A stretch of 64,000 bases of DNA. Origin: UMGS1002 sp964570825. Its GTDB lineage: Bacteria > Bacillota > Clostridia > Oscillospirales > CAG-272. The notes under the pieces were generated by a model, which searched no databases, was not told the DNA's origin, and was given only the letters and a program-made list of their open reading frames with translations. The DNA lies in contig CAZMZJ010000001.1 in assembly GCA_964570825.1 (NCBI GenBank), positions 1 through 64,000 on the forward strand. The letters run 5' to 3'. The position numbers and the translations under genes are program-made. This document shows, in pieces, positions 48,288 through 57,274 of the stretch. Position 1 is the first letter of the stretch. Every line of letters begins with the position of its first letter.

Positions 48288-49301
48288 ATGTCAGTTCTAA
48301 TTACCGGAGGTACCGGTTATATCGGTTCGCATACTGTCGTTGAGCTTCAGAATGCCGGACGCGACATAATCGTTATGGACAACTTCTGCAACAGCAAGCC
48401 GGTCGTTCTTGAACGGTTGCGTGAAATCACCGGCAAACCGGTGAAATTCTACCGCGCCGATATGCTTGATAAAGAAAGCATGGAAGTGATTTTCAGAGAA
48501 AACAAAATTGAATCGTGCATCCATTTCGCGGGGCTTAAGGCCGTCGGAGAATCGGTCGTAAAGCCGCTGCTTTATTACTCCAACAATATTATCGGCACTC
48601 TCAACCTCTGCGAGCTCATGGTAAAGTATGGCGCCAAAAAGATTGTTTTCAGCTCCTCCGCAACTGTTTACGGAAAGCCCGCTACAGTACCGATACGCGA
48701 GAACTTTCCGCTGTCAGCGGTTAATCCATACGGAGAAACAAAGCTGATGATCGAGCGCATTCTCACCGATGTCGCCGCAGCCGACCCTGAATGGACTGTC
48801 ACCATCCTCCGCTATTTTAATCCTGTAGGAGCGCATATCAGCGGAAAAATCGGCGAGGATCCGCGCGGAATTCCAAACAACCTTATGCCTTATATCACAC
48901 AGGTAGCCGAGGGCAGGCTCGACCGCCTCAAGGTCTTCGGCAACGATTACAATACCCACGACGGCACGGGAGTTCGTGACTATATACACATCACCGATCT
49001 TGCGCGCGCGCACCTCAAGGCGCTTGACTACACGGATTCGCACAAAGGTACGGAAAGCTTCAATATCGGCACGGGAAAAGGTTATTCGGTCCTTGATATC
49101 GTGAAAGCTTATGAAAAGGTCACTGGCAAGAAAATTCCGTATGAATTTGCGCCGCGCCGTCCCGGAGATATTGACGAGTGTTATGCCGACCCGGAAAAAG
49201 CAAACCGCCTGCTCGGCTGGCGCGCCGAGTTCGGCATCGAGGATATGTGCCGCGACGCGGACCGCTGGCAGAGCAAAAACCCGCGCGGGTACGGGGATTA
49301 A
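48288..49301 (+). CDS. galE: UDP-glucose 4-epimerase
   Basis: GalE interconverts UDP-galactose and UDP-glucose, and often the N-acetyl forms. The 337-residue product has the NAD loop GGTGYIGSH at 7-15, SSSATVYG with the catalytic Ser near 124, and YGETK with Tyr and Lys of the SDR triad near 148, then RYFNPVGAH. GGGAG lies before ATG 48288. The operon context argues that it also handles UDP-N-acetylhexosamines, but the residue controlling that choice cannot be settled by eye. Confidence 0.96.
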   Translation: MSVLITGGTGYIGSHTVVELQNAGRDIIVMDNFCNSKPVVLERLREITGKPVKFYRADMLDKESMEVIFRENKIESCIHFAGLKAVGESVVKPLLYYSNNIIGTLNLCELMVKYGAKKIVFSSSATVYGKPATVPIRENFPLSAVNPYGETKLMIERILTDVAAADPEWTVTILRYFNPVGAHISGKIGEDPRGIPNNLMPYITQVAEGRLDRLKVFGNDYNTHDGTGVRDYIHITDLARAHLKALDYTDSHKGTESFNIGTGKGYSVLDIVKAYEKVTGKKIPYEFAPRRPGDIDECYADPEKANRLLGWRAEFGIEDMCRDADRWQSKNPRGYGD

Positions 49302-49313
49302 CGGAGAAAACGC

Positions 49314-50378
49314 ATGAGCATAAATTGTAAATTTTTCGGTATCCTTGCGGACGGCCGCAGGGCTTCAGCATTTACTCTGCGGAATAAAAACGGAGTAAAG
49401 GTAAAAATAACAGATTTCGGCGGGACAATTCTTCAGATAAAAGTTCCCGACCGGGACGGGAGATTTTCGGATATAGTCTGCGGCTATGACAGCCTCGACG
49501 ATTATGTGAAGGCGGACGGGTATCAGGGCGCCCTTATCGGGCGTTTTGGAAACAGAATCGCGCTCGGAAGGTTTGAGCTTGACGGCAGGGTTTACAATCT
49601 TGAGAAAAACAATGGGGAAAACCATCTGCACGGCGGCAATTCCGGATTCGACCACAAGCTCTGGAACGCCGAAATTCTTTCTGACGGCGACGAACCTGAG
49701 CTTCAGCTCGGCTGCGTTTCCCCGGACGGCGAGGAAGGTTATCCGGGAACGCTAAAGGTTAAGGTTATATATAAACTTTCAAAATACAACGAGCTTAGCA
49801 TCAGCTACCGCGCCGAGACAGATAAAAAAACGATAATTAACCTTACGAATCATACCTATTTCAATCTCGGCGGCTATGCATCAGGCAAAATATTCGACCA
49901 CGTTCTCATGCTTGACGCGGATACATATCTGCCGACCGACGCGGGACTTATACCGACCGGAGAAATTAAGAGCGTTGCGGGAACCCCGTTTGATTTCAGA
50001 AAAGCTAAGTCTATCGGCAGAGATTTTTTTGAAGATAATAAAGACCTGAAGCTTGCCGGCGGCTATGACCACTGCCTTAATTTCACGGGCGGCGCCAAAG
50101 AGGCTCCGGTCCTCCGCGGAACACTTTTCTGCCCGAAAAACGGACGTTTGATGGAGCTTTACACCGACCGTCCGTCGGTTCAACTGTATACCGCCAACTT
50201 TATGAAAAATCCGAATTTTCCTTTCAAAAACGGGCTTTTGCAGGAGGCGCAGTGCGCTGTTTGTCTTGAAACGCAATATATGCCCGACAGCATAAATCAC
50301 GCAAATTTCACGAACTGCATTCTTGAGCCGGGAAAAGTCTTCAGCAGCACGACTATTTATAAATTTTCTGTAAAATAA
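49314..50378 (+). CDS. galM: Aldose 1-epimerase (galactose mutarotase)
   Basis: GalM interconverts alpha and beta anomers of galactose or glucose. The 354-residue product has GRFGNRIALGRFELDG, the HLHGGNSGFDHKLW segment with active-site His, NLTNHTYFNLGG with the second His, and CLETQYMPDSINH with the catalytic Glu. It is the last gene of the operon, 12 bases after galE, and fits the release of sugar anomers for the kinase. GGAGA precedes ATG 49314. Confidence 0.95.
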   Translation: MSINCKFFGILADGRRASAFTLRNKNGVKVKITDFGGTILQIKVPDRDGRFSDIVCGYDSLDDYVKADGYQGALIGRFGNRIALGRFELDGRVYNLEKNNGENHLHGGNSGFDHKLWNAEILSDGDEPELQLGCVSPDGEEGYPGTLKVKVIYKLSKYNELSISYRAETDKKTIINLTNHTYFNLGGYASGKIFDHVLMLDADTYLPTDAGLIPTGEIKSVAGTPFDFRKAKSIGRDFFEDNKDLKLAGGYDHCLNFTGGAKEAPVLRGTLFCPKNGRLMELYTDRPSVQLYTANFMKNPNFPFKNGLLQEAQCAVCLETQYMPDSINHANFTNCILEPGKVFSSTTIYKFSVK

Positions 50379-50380
50379 AA

Positions 50381-50412
50381 ACAGCCGCAGATTGCAAATA
50401 ATCTGCGGCTGT
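50381..50412. terminator. Terminator between galM and the repeat protein
   Basis: A perfect 13-bp stem (50381-50393 with 50400-50412). The tail is T-rich in the minus direction, weak in the plus direction. Confidence 0.85.
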
Positions 50413-50426
50413 CATCATCCCGGATT

Positions 50427-51026
50427 TTATGCTTTAGTAATTATCTGGACTCTGTAAGCGGCTGCCTGCGGAGGAATGCTTGATGTCATGTGGCCGGAAT
50501 ACTCGACCTTGACCATCTGGCCTGCCTGCAGGTCGCCAAGCCAAATGCGCCTTCCTTGACGGTCCCTTATAACCGTCCGGTCGTTTACGACAAATTTTAT
50601 CTGGTCCTCAGGATTCCTCGGATTGCCTGTGATAAAATAGTTGTTCCTTGTGTCGACATATACAACCCGGTCGATTGTGACGCCGGCCGACATTGTTTCG
50701 GCAAGCACCGTTATCTCATAGGCCTCGGCCTGCGGCGGAATGCTTCTTGTAACGGCGGATGAATAAATGGCGTTAATCCTCATTCCTGTATCGATATCAC
50801 GCAAATTTATATTCCTGCCTCTTGAATTCCGTATTTTTGTGCTTCGTGATACATTAAGCCGAAATAGTTCTTTGAAAAGCATATTACTGACACCGGGAAC
50901 TCCGCGTGATACCAGAATATATCCGTCGCCTCTGTTGCCTACGAATACGTCTTCAACAACTGCGTTTTCTATCCGCATTGCTTTCGTGCCGCGTGAATTG
51001 CCTCTTTCCGCTGAGTTTCTTATCAT
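50427..51026 (-). CDS. Hypothetical protein of two beta-rich repeats
   Basis: The 199-residue product has no signal peptide and consists of two related units of about 85 residues (about 17-107 and 112-197). The shared features are an early VYVDTRNNYFI-type strand, TKIRNSRGRNINLRDIDTGM against TVIRDRQGRRIWLGDLQAGQ, and the ending SIPPQAEAYEI against SIPPQAAAYRV. A small beta-barrel or spore-coat-type structural protein is possible. I do not know the family. GAGG precedes ATG 51026, and it is divergent from dacF. Confidence 0.75.
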   Translation of the reverse strand: MIRNSAERGNSRGTKAMRIENAVVEDVFVGNRGDGYILVSRGVPGVSNMLFKELFRLNVSRSTKIRNSRGRNINLRDIDTGMRINAIYSSAVTRSIPPQAEAYEITVLAETMSAGVTIDRVVYVDTRNNYFITGNPRNPEDQIKFVVNDRTVIRDRQGRRIWLGDLQAGQMVKVEYSGHMTSSIPPQAAAYRVQIITKA

Positions 51027-51130
51027 ATATGTACCTCGTTATTTCATTGGCGTCTGTTATAAAGTATATGTTATATTTGCGACATACGCGTCATATCTTA
51101 TAACAAAACTGATATATGAGGCGCAATGGT

Positions 51131-52333
51131 ATGAAGGTTGGAAAGCGTATCTGCATTATTTTTCTTACAGTACTGCTGGTGCTTACGGTTCAGCCCTGCT
51201 ACGCATATGGTACCGGCGAAACCCTAAGTGTTAAAACAGAATCGGCGTCCGCGGATGACGGTTCGATTGAAACGGCTTTGACGCTGAACTGCGTCAGCGC
51301 AATTCTGATGGAATCAGAGACAGGCAAAGTACTTTACGAAATGAACGCAGACGAGGCGCTGCCTCCGGCGTCGATTACAAAAATTATGACGCTGCTGCTG
51401 GTTATGGAAGCCATCGACTCGGGTATACTTAAATTGGACGACATGCTGACCTGCAGCGCAAACGCGGCCTCTATGGGAGGCTCTCAGGTTTATCTTGAAG
51501 AGGGCGAGCAGATGTCGGTCGAGGAGCTTATCAAATGCGTTGTGATCAGCTCGGCTAACGATGCGGCGCTGATGCTCGCCGAAGCCGTCGCCGGAAGCGA
51601 GGAAGCCTTCGTCGAGCGGATGAACAAGCGCGCAAAAGAGCTTGGAATGAATAACACCAATTTTGAAAACACAAACGGACTCGACGACACTGTGACAAAC
51701 CATGTGACCTCGGCGCGCGATGTCGCAATTATGTCGAGAGAGCTTATAAGGCATCCGAAGATACTCGAATACAGCGCTATCTGGATGGATACTATCCGCA
51801 ACGGCGCTTTCGGCCTTACAAACACCAACCGCCTTGTCCGTTTCTACAGGGGAGCGACAGGCCTTAAAACCGGTTCGACTTCAAAAGCCAAGTTCTGTAT
51901 CAGTGCGACTGCAAGGCGCGACGGCATGCACCTCATATGCGTCATAATGGCGGCGGATACAAGAGATATCCGGAACAATGCCGCCACGACGCTGCTCGAC
52001 TGGGGTTTTGCGAATTATTCGCTTTATGTTGACGGGGAGAGCGATGCCGGCAATCTTCGGGTGACAGGCGGCGTCGACGACACCGTAAGCATGAAAACCG
52101 AAAGATTCGTTTCTGTCGTGCCTAAAGGCAGCGAGACAAAGGTGGTAAAAGTAGTTGAAATAAAAGAAAACACTGCTGCGCCGGTAAAGAACGGGGAAGC
52201 TGTCGGAAAAATAAAATACATGATCGGAGATGAAACAATCGGAGAAACAAATATCGTAACGTCGGAAGCTATTGCAAAAATCGGGTTCTGGCAGGTGCTT
52301 TGGCGCATGTTTTATTATTTTTTAATTTCATAA
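51131..52333 (+). CDS. D-alanyl-D-alanine carboxypeptidase, DacF-type
   Basis: A penicillin-binding protein that trims the last D-Ala of peptidoglycan stem peptides. The 400-residue product has an N-terminal signal (RICIIFLTVLLVLTVQPCYA), the SxxK site PPASITKIM, the SxN motif ISSANDAA and the KTG motif TGLKTGSTSKA, then a C-terminal beta domain and amphipathic membrane anchor (FWQVLWRMFYYFLIS). In Bacillus, DacF acts on the spore cortex; here dacF lies within a few kb of sigG. ATG 51131 has GAGG nine bases upstream. Confidence 0.92.
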   Translation: MKVGKRICIIFLTVLLVLTVQPCYAYGTGETLSVKTESASADDGSIETALTLNCVSAILMESETGKVLYEMNADEALPPASITKIMTLLLVMEAIDSGILKLDDMLTCSANAASMGGSQVYLEEGEQMSVEELIKCVVISSANDAALMLAEAVAGSEEAFVERMNKRAKELGMNNTNFENTNGLDDTVTNHVTSARDVAIMSRELIRHPKILEYSAIWMDTIRNGAFGLTNTNRLVRFYRGATGLKTGSTSKAKFCISATARRDGMHLICVIMAADTRDIRNNAATTLLDWGFANYSLYVDGESDAGNLRVTGGVDDTVSMKTERFVSVVPKGSETKVVKVVEIKENTAAPVKNGEAVGKIKYMIGDETIGETNIVTSEAIAKIGFWQVLWRMFYYFLIS

Positions 52334-52344
52334 TCAGAAAACTG

Positions 52345-52373
52345 TTGAAATTAAAACGGAAATGTAGTAAAAT
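52345..52373 (+). promoter_or_regulatory. Promoter of pgi
   Basis: TTGAAA 52345-52350, 17 bases, TAAAAT 52368-52373. Confidence 0.75.
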
Positions 52374-52417
52374 AAAGATGCAATATTAAATATTTAACTG
52401 TTCAGGAAGTTTGACAA

Positions 52418-53752
52418 ATGATACGCATAAATGAAAAATATCTTAAAAACTTTATTGATCCGTGCGAGCTGGAAAACATTCAGCCCATGGTGACGACAGC
52501 CGACCGCATGATAAGAGAAAAATCAGGAGCCGGCAATGATTTTCTGGGCTGGGTTGACCTGCCGGATAATTACAACCGCCAGGAGTTTTCAAAAATCAAA
52601 GCGACTGCGCAGAAAATCCGCGAACTCTGCGATATATTCATTGTCATCGGCATCGGAGGCTCGTATCTCGGCGCCCGAGCCGCTATCGAGTTCATCAAAT
52701 CAAATATGTGCAACCGGATAAAATCCGGTATGCCGGAAATATATTACGCAGGCAACAACATCAGCGCTCTTGCAATGTCCGAGCTGATTGAAATCTGCCG
52801 CGGCAGGCGCGTCTGCATAAACGTAATATCAAAATCGGGGAAAACAACCGAACCGGCAATAGCGTTCAGAATATTCCGGAAACTGCTTGAGGAGCAGTAT
52901 GGCGTTGAGGGCTCGAAGGAACGCATATACATCACCACCGACAAGGAAAAGGGAAATCTTAAAAAGTTCGCAGACAGCATGGGATATACCACTTTCGTGG
53001 TACCCGACGATGTGGGAGGGAGATTCTCTGTACTCACTCCCGTGGGACTCCTTCCGATAGCAGTGGCAGGAATAGATATTGACGCCCTTATGAACGGCGC
53101 AAACGAGGCCAGACTTGCGTTTGCAAACCCTGACCTTAGTAAAAACGACTGCTACCGCTACGCCGCTATCCGCAATATACTCTACCGCAAGGGAAAGGTA
53201 ACCGAAATTCTCGTCGGCTACGAGCAGTATATGCAGATGTTCTGCGAGTGGTGGAAACAGCTGTATGGCGAGAGCGAAGGCAAGGACAAAAGGGGGATTT
53301 TCCCGGCGTCTGTCATCTTTTCGACTGATCTGCATTCGCTCGGCCAGTACATTCAGGACGGCATGAGAAACCAGTTTGAAACTGTCCTTTCAGTTAAGAC
53401 GCCTGATGCCGACGTAATAATCCCCGAAGATAAAGCTGATATAGACGGCCTCGGATTTTTGTCCGGAAAGTCTTTATATCATGTAAATCAGAAGGCTATG
53501 CAGGGCACACTTCTTGCGCATGTCGACGGAGGGGTTCCGAACATTGTCCTTGAAATTGACAAAAGGGACGAAAAGAACCTCGGCGGCATGATTTACTTTT
53601 TCGAACTTGCATGCGCGGTGTCCGGATATCTGCTCGGAGTCAATCCCTTCAACCAGCCGGGCGTCGAAGCATATAAAAACAATATGTACGCGCTGCTCGG
53701 AAAGCCCGGATTTGAAGATAAGAAAAAAGAGCTGGAAGACAGAATCAGATAA
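52418..53752 (+). CDS. pgi: Glucose-6-phosphate isomerase
   Basis: Interconverts glucose-6-phosphate and fructose-6-phosphate. The 444-residue product is the short Firmicutes form. It shows IGIGGSYLGARAAIEF near 76, the phosphate site ISKSGKTTEPAIAFR near 140, the DDVGGRFSVLTPVGLLPIAVAG signature, and the C-terminal GVNPFNQPGVEAYK with the catalytic Lys. AGGAAG precedes ATG 52418. It feeds the same hexose-phosphate pool as nagB and manA. Confidence 0.96.
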   Translation: MIRINEKYLKNFIDPCELENIQPMVTTADRMIREKSGAGNDFLGWVDLPDNYNRQEFSKIKATAQKIRELCDIFIVIGIGGSYLGARAAIEFIKSNMCNRIKSGMPEIYYAGNNISALAMSELIEICRGRRVCINVISKSGKTTEPAIAFRIFRKLLEEQYGVEGSKERIYITTDKEKGNLKKFADSMGYTTFVVPDDVGGRFSVLTPVGLLPIAVAGIDIDALMNGANEARLAFANPDLSKNDCYRYAAIRNILYRKGKVTEILVGYEQYMQMFCEWWKQLYGESEGKDKRGIFPASVIFSTDLHSLGQYIQDGMRNQFETVLSVKTPDADVIIPEDKADIDGLGFLSGKSLYHVNQKAMQGTLLAHVDGGVPNIVLEIDKRDEKNLGGMIYFFELACAVSGYLLGVNPFNQPGVEAYKNNMYALLGKPGFEDKKKELEDRIR

Positions 53753-53773
53753 ATATATTTTGGGAGGAAAAAC

Positions 53774-54181
53774 ATGATTAAATTGATTACCGGTGTCCCC
53801 GGAACGGGAAAAACCAAAATGCTCATCAGCATGGTTAACGAAGCGGTAAAAACCACTAAGGGCAGCATTGTCTGTGTGGAAAAGGGAATCAAACTCCGCT
53901 TCGACATCGACTACAACGCAAGACTCATTAACATTGACGAGTATCTGGTTGACAACGCAGAAGCTCTTTTCGGCTTCATCGCCGGTCTTATCGCAAGCAA
54001 TCACGATATAACAGAAATATTTATCGATTCCGCACTCAAAATTAGCGGATACGATATTGCGGCGCTCGAAAAAATCGTTTTGAGGCTTGAAAATCTCTCG
54101 GAGAAAACAGGTGTCAACATAATTATGACCTCCTCCATCCCAAAAGGCAGCGAACCTGAAGCGTTAAAAAAATTCCTATAA
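53774..54181 (+). CDS. Short P-loop ATPase-like protein
   Basis: The 135-residue product starts LITGVPGTGKTKMLISMV (Walker A, residues 4-21) and has a hydrophobic strand ending in Asp (ITEIFIDSALK) that could act as Walker B, then NIIMTSS. It is too short for a full AAA module; no sensor-2 or arginine finger is seen. The gene is 22 bases after pgi and may be co-transcribed. Function unknown. GGGAGG precedes ATG 53774. Confidence 0.75.
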   Translation: MIKLITGVPGTGKTKMLISMVNEAVKTTKGSIVCVEKGIKLRFDIDYNARLINIDEYLVDNAEALFGFIAGLIASNHDITEIFIDSALKISGYDIAALEKIVLRLENLSEKTGVNIIMTSSIPKGSEPEALKKFL

Positions 54182-54187
54182 AATTCA

Positions 54188-54226
54188 AGACCTTCCCGGT
54201 ATTTTCATGTGCCGGGAGGGTCTTTA
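54188..54226 (+). terminator. Terminator after the P-loop gene
   Basis: Stem 54188-54199 with 54212-54223 (one G-T wobble), followed by TTTAT. Confidence 0.85.
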
Positions 54227-54290
54227 TCTGTAAATTGATGGGGGACGGCCGCATTTCAAAATGCGTCGCGATGCAGATATTATTCAAAAA

Positions 54291-54320
54291 AAGAACCGGT
54301 TGTCGCCGGTTCTTTTTTAT
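54291..54320. terminator. Terminator of the minus-strand membrane protein gene
   Basis: AAGAACCGG 54291-54299 pairs with CCGGTTCTT 54306-54314; T-runs flank both sides, so it can act in either direction. Confidence 0.88.
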
Positions 54321-55120
54321 TATTTATTTTCGTATTTCATTTTTATGTCACGGATATCAAGCTGAATCAGTATGAAAAGCAGGAAAAGATAAGACGCAAA
54401 CCCGAGGAGAAAACACGAAATATACGCGGCTATCATCCACAAAAGATCGGCTGTATCAGTCGGGGCGCCTATATCAATATCGGTCAATATCTGGCTTGAC
54501 AGTTTATTGAGAGCAAATATGACCGCTATCCATAATGCGGATTTCTGGAGAGGATTCTCTTTGCTGAAAAGTTTTATAAACGGGTAGAAAAAACGTTTTC
54601 CGTCAGACGCGGCATCTGAGGTCTTGACCGACGCCGCATTTTTATTTTTTATTAAAGCCCCGGCTTTTCTGAAAACAAGATAAACGATAAGAAGTATAAG
54701 CGCCATGATTGCGTAAATGTAAAGCGATGGCAACGCTATTCTATACGTCAGGTCGAATATAAGGTCCGAGGCATCAGGGAAAGAGCCGTTCATTACATAT
54801 ATCATGGCAGTCGATGTCAGATGCCTGTATAATATCATTACAACAAACAGCATCACGTATAATTTTACCGTTTTAATACCGAAACGGTATGCCGCAAAAA
54901 GAATGAACGCATACATAATCAGCATTCCGGCTATTTCGGTAAGATATGTGACCGCAGGCAAGAGGTCAATGAGGACAGGAATCATGAACGCTATGTCGGT
55001 ATATGACTTGACGTTCAGCGGGACAAGTGCAAAAGAATATATTGAGAAAATTATGAATACCGCAACAAAAAGATACAACGTCAATTTTTTCTCAAGCCGG
55101 GCATCATTTGGAGTCTGCAT
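54320..55120 (-). CDS. Hypothetical polytopic membrane protein
   Basis: The 266-residue product has about seven hydrophobic segments, including LYLFVAVFIIFSIYSFALV, AGMLIMYAFILFAAYRF, LYVMLFVVMILY, LYIYAIMALILLIVYLVF and ISCFLLGFASYLFLLFILI. A charged loop of about 40 residues (about 165-205) separates the last helices. I recognise no family and no catalytic motif. ATG 55120 with GAGG 8 bases upstream is chosen over longer open starts. Confidence 0.72.
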   Translation of the reverse strand: MQTPNDARLEKKLTLYLFVAVFIIFSIYSFALVPLNVKSYTDIAFMIPVLIDLLPAVTYLTEIAGMLIMYAFILFAAYRFGIKTVKLYVMLFVVMILYRHLTSTAMIYVMNGSFPDASDLIFDLTYRIALPSLYIYAIMALILLIVYLVFRKAGALIKNKNAASVKTSDAASDGKRFFYPFIKLFSKENPLQKSALWIAVIFALNKLSSQILTDIDIGAPTDTADLLWMIAAYISCFLLGFASYLFLLFILIQLDIRDIKMKYENK

Positions 55121-55212
55121 AAAAGCACCTCGGTTTCGGGTAATATCCCTGCATTTTTCGGGGGACGGCAACATAATATGATATATAAAAGAAAACATTA
55201 AGGAGAAACACA

Positions 55213-56145
55213 ATGAACTCGAACGGCCAGGGAATTGACAAGGATAAAAGGATTCTTGATTACGGGCATGTAATTTGCTATGAGGAAATGCAGGAGTGTC
55301 TCGACATTCTATCAATGCGATATGACAATATGAACGTGACTTCGATAGGCCTCACGGTTCTCGGCAGAAGCATACCCATGGTTACATTAGGCAGCGGAAA
55401 AAAGGAAATACTTTATGTCGGCTGCATTCATGGCAGCGACTATGTTGTCTGCCCGCTTCTGCTGCATTTTATCAATGAGTACTGCGAGCTGCGTAAAAAT
55501 AACCGGCGCATATACAATCTTAATCTGCGCAGCATGGAGGAAACGCGCACAATACATATTATCCCGATGCTTAATCCAGACGGAGTATCATATTCAACAA
55601 AAGGAATAAACGAAGACAATCCGCTGCGCCAGCGGATTTATCAGATGTCGGACGGCGGTGATTTCTCGGGCTGGCGCGCCAATGCGCGGGGCGTGGATCT
55701 TGACCGCAACTTCAATGTTGATTATGTAGAATACAAAAGACAGGAGGGGGCAAAGAACAGCGGCGCGCCGAGCGGCTACGCCGGCGTTCATCCCGAATCA
55801 GAGCCGGAATCAAGCGCAGTTTCCGGGTATTTGCGTTATAACGATAAAATAAAACTGCTGCTGAACTTCAGATGCAGTCAGGACAGCGTATCGTATATTG
55901 ACGACGATGTAATACCGAGAAACAAAAGCATCGCGCAGTCCATTTCCCGCATCAGCGGCAAACCGCTTGTCGAAGCAAATCCTGAAGACGTGAGGGGAAG
56001 CCTTGCCGGCTGGTGCGGGAAGGTTCTCGGAATACCGTCGTACACAATATCCTGCGGAGGCGGGAATAGCAATAACAGTGCTGAATACTTCCAAAAGTAC
56101 GCGGGCATACGCGAGCTCCTGTTCACGGCTCCGGTGCTGACATGA
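55213..56145 (+). CDS. M14-family carboxypeptidase-like protein, probably inactive
   Basis: The 310-residue product aligns along its length with clostridial gamma-D-glutamyl-diaminopimelate-type M14 peptidases: LDILSMRYDNMNVTSIG, VLGRSIPMVTLG, IPMLNPDGVSY, RANARGVDLDRNF, AGIRELLFTAPVLT. The zinc and catalytic residues are changed. The first zinc motif HxxE is HGSD; the third ligand His (expected in a FHTQGE-like segment) is Arg in NFRCSQD; the catalytic Glu (expected in TIE) is Ser in TISCGG. Without a signal peptide it may be a spore-associated binding protein. AAGGAG precedes ATG 55213. Confidence 0.78.
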   Translation: MNSNGQGIDKDKRILDYGHVICYEEMQECLDILSMRYDNMNVTSIGLTVLGRSIPMVTLGSGKKEILYVGCIHGSDYVVCPLLLHFINEYCELRKNNRRIYNLNLRSMEETRTIHIIPMLNPDGVSYSTKGINEDNPLRQRIYQMSDGGDFSGWRANARGVDLDRNFNVDYVEYKRQEGAKNSGAPSGYAGVHPESEPESSAVSGYLRYNDKIKLLLNFRCSQDSVSYIDDDVIPRNKSIAQSISRISGKPLVEANPEDVRGSLAGWCGKVLGIPSYTISCGGGNSNNSAEYFQKYAGIRELLFTAPVLT

Positions 56146-56205
56146 CTGCCCGCTTGAAACAAAGCGATTGCGGTATAAATACTATATACATTGACGCCTG
56201 AAAAA

Positions 56206-57261
56206 TCAGGAATTTTCAATAGTTATCTGTTCGCTGCCGGCGGCTGCGTTCTTGAACGGCAGGTTGAGATGCTCGTATGCAAGCCTTGTGGCGCAGCGTC
56301 CGCGCGGAGTTCTGCTGAGGAAGCCTATCTGCATAAGATACGGCTCGTAAACGTCCTCAAGCGTTATCGGTTCCTCTCCGATTGTCGCTGCAAGCGTGTC
56401 AAGGCCGACAGGCCCCCCGTCATACAGCTTTATTATCGTGCCAAGCATCCGGCGGTCGATATTGTCGAGTCCGAGCTCGTCGATTTCAAGACAGCCGAGC
56501 GCGTAGCTGGCAATCTCTGATGTTATTGTGCCGTCTCCCTTTATCTGTGCAAAATCGCGCACTCGTTTGAGAAGTCGGTTTGCAATTCTCGGAGTCCCGC
56601 GCGAACGTGATGCTATTTCATACGCGCCGTCCGGGTTTATTTTGAGATTCAGTATTCCGGCGCTGCGGTTGACAATTCGGGCAAGCTCTTCCGGAGAGTA
56701 AAGCTCAAGACGAAGTATAACTCCGAACCGGTCCCGCAGAGGAGAAGCAAGCTGCCCGGCTCTTGTAGTCGCGCCTATCAGGGTAAAACGCGGCAGATCA
56801 ATGCGTATGCTGCGCGCCGAGGGCCCCTTGCCGATGATTATGTCAAGCGCATAATCCTCCATCGCCGGATACAGAATTTCTTCGACAGAGGTAGGAAGCC
56901 GGTGTATTTCGTCAATGAACAGAATGTCGCCCGGCGAAAGGTTTGTCAGAATAGCCGCGAGGTCGCCCTGCTTCTCTATGGCGGGTCCTGAGGTTATCCT
57001 TAGATTTACCCCCATTTCGTTGGCGATGATCGACGAAAGGGTGGTTTTGCCGAGCCCGGGCGGTCCGTAAAGCAAAACATGGTCAAGAGAGTCCTCACGC
57101 TGCTTCGCGGCGCTGATATATATTTTTAAGTTTTCCTTCGCCTTCTCCTGACCTATATATTCATCAAGCTTCTTCGGGCGCAGAGAATAGTCGGTTTCCG
57201 TATCAAGGGGGGTATATGAACTTGATACCAGGCGGTTTTCAAAATCCATTTCGTCGTTCAT
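56206..57261 (-). CDS. ruvB: Holliday junction branch migration helicase RuvB
   Basis: The motor that drives branch migration with RuvA. The 351-residue product has SLRPKKLDEYIGQEKAKENL, Walker A GPPGLGKTTLSS near 67, Walker B ILFIDEIHRL near 116, sensor region LIGATTRAGQLASPLRDRFG and the winged-helix C-terminus (RTPRGRCATRLAYEHL). It follows ruvA by 13 bases. Length matches the family. Confidence 0.98.
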   Translation of the reverse strand: MNDEMDFENRLVSSSYTPLDTETDYSLRPKKLDEYIGQEKAKENLKIYISAAKQREDSLDHVLLYGPPGLGKTTLSSIIANEMGVNLRITSGPAIEKQGDLAAILTNLSPGDILFIDEIHRLPTSVEEILYPAMEDYALDIIIGKGPSARSIRIDLPRFTLIGATTRAGQLASPLRDRFGVILRLELYSPEELARIVNRSAGILNLKINPDGAYEIASRSRGTPRIANRLLKRVRDFAQIKGDGTITSEIASYALGCLEIDELGLDNIDRRMLGTIIKLYDGGPVGLDTLAATIGEEPITLEDVYEPYLMQIGFLSRTPRGRCATRLAYEHLNLPFKNAAAGSEQITIENS

Positions 57262-57274
57262 ATAATCCCTTTCC

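Noticed and set aside
51064..51100. Sigma-F/sigma-G promoter before dacF
   Set aside because: GTATA and CATA-type boxes are present, but their spacing (14 or 23 bases) does not fit the consensus.
56196..56212. Terminator after ruvB
   Set aside because: The CCTGA/TCAGG hairpin is only five base pairs with no T-run in the minus direction.
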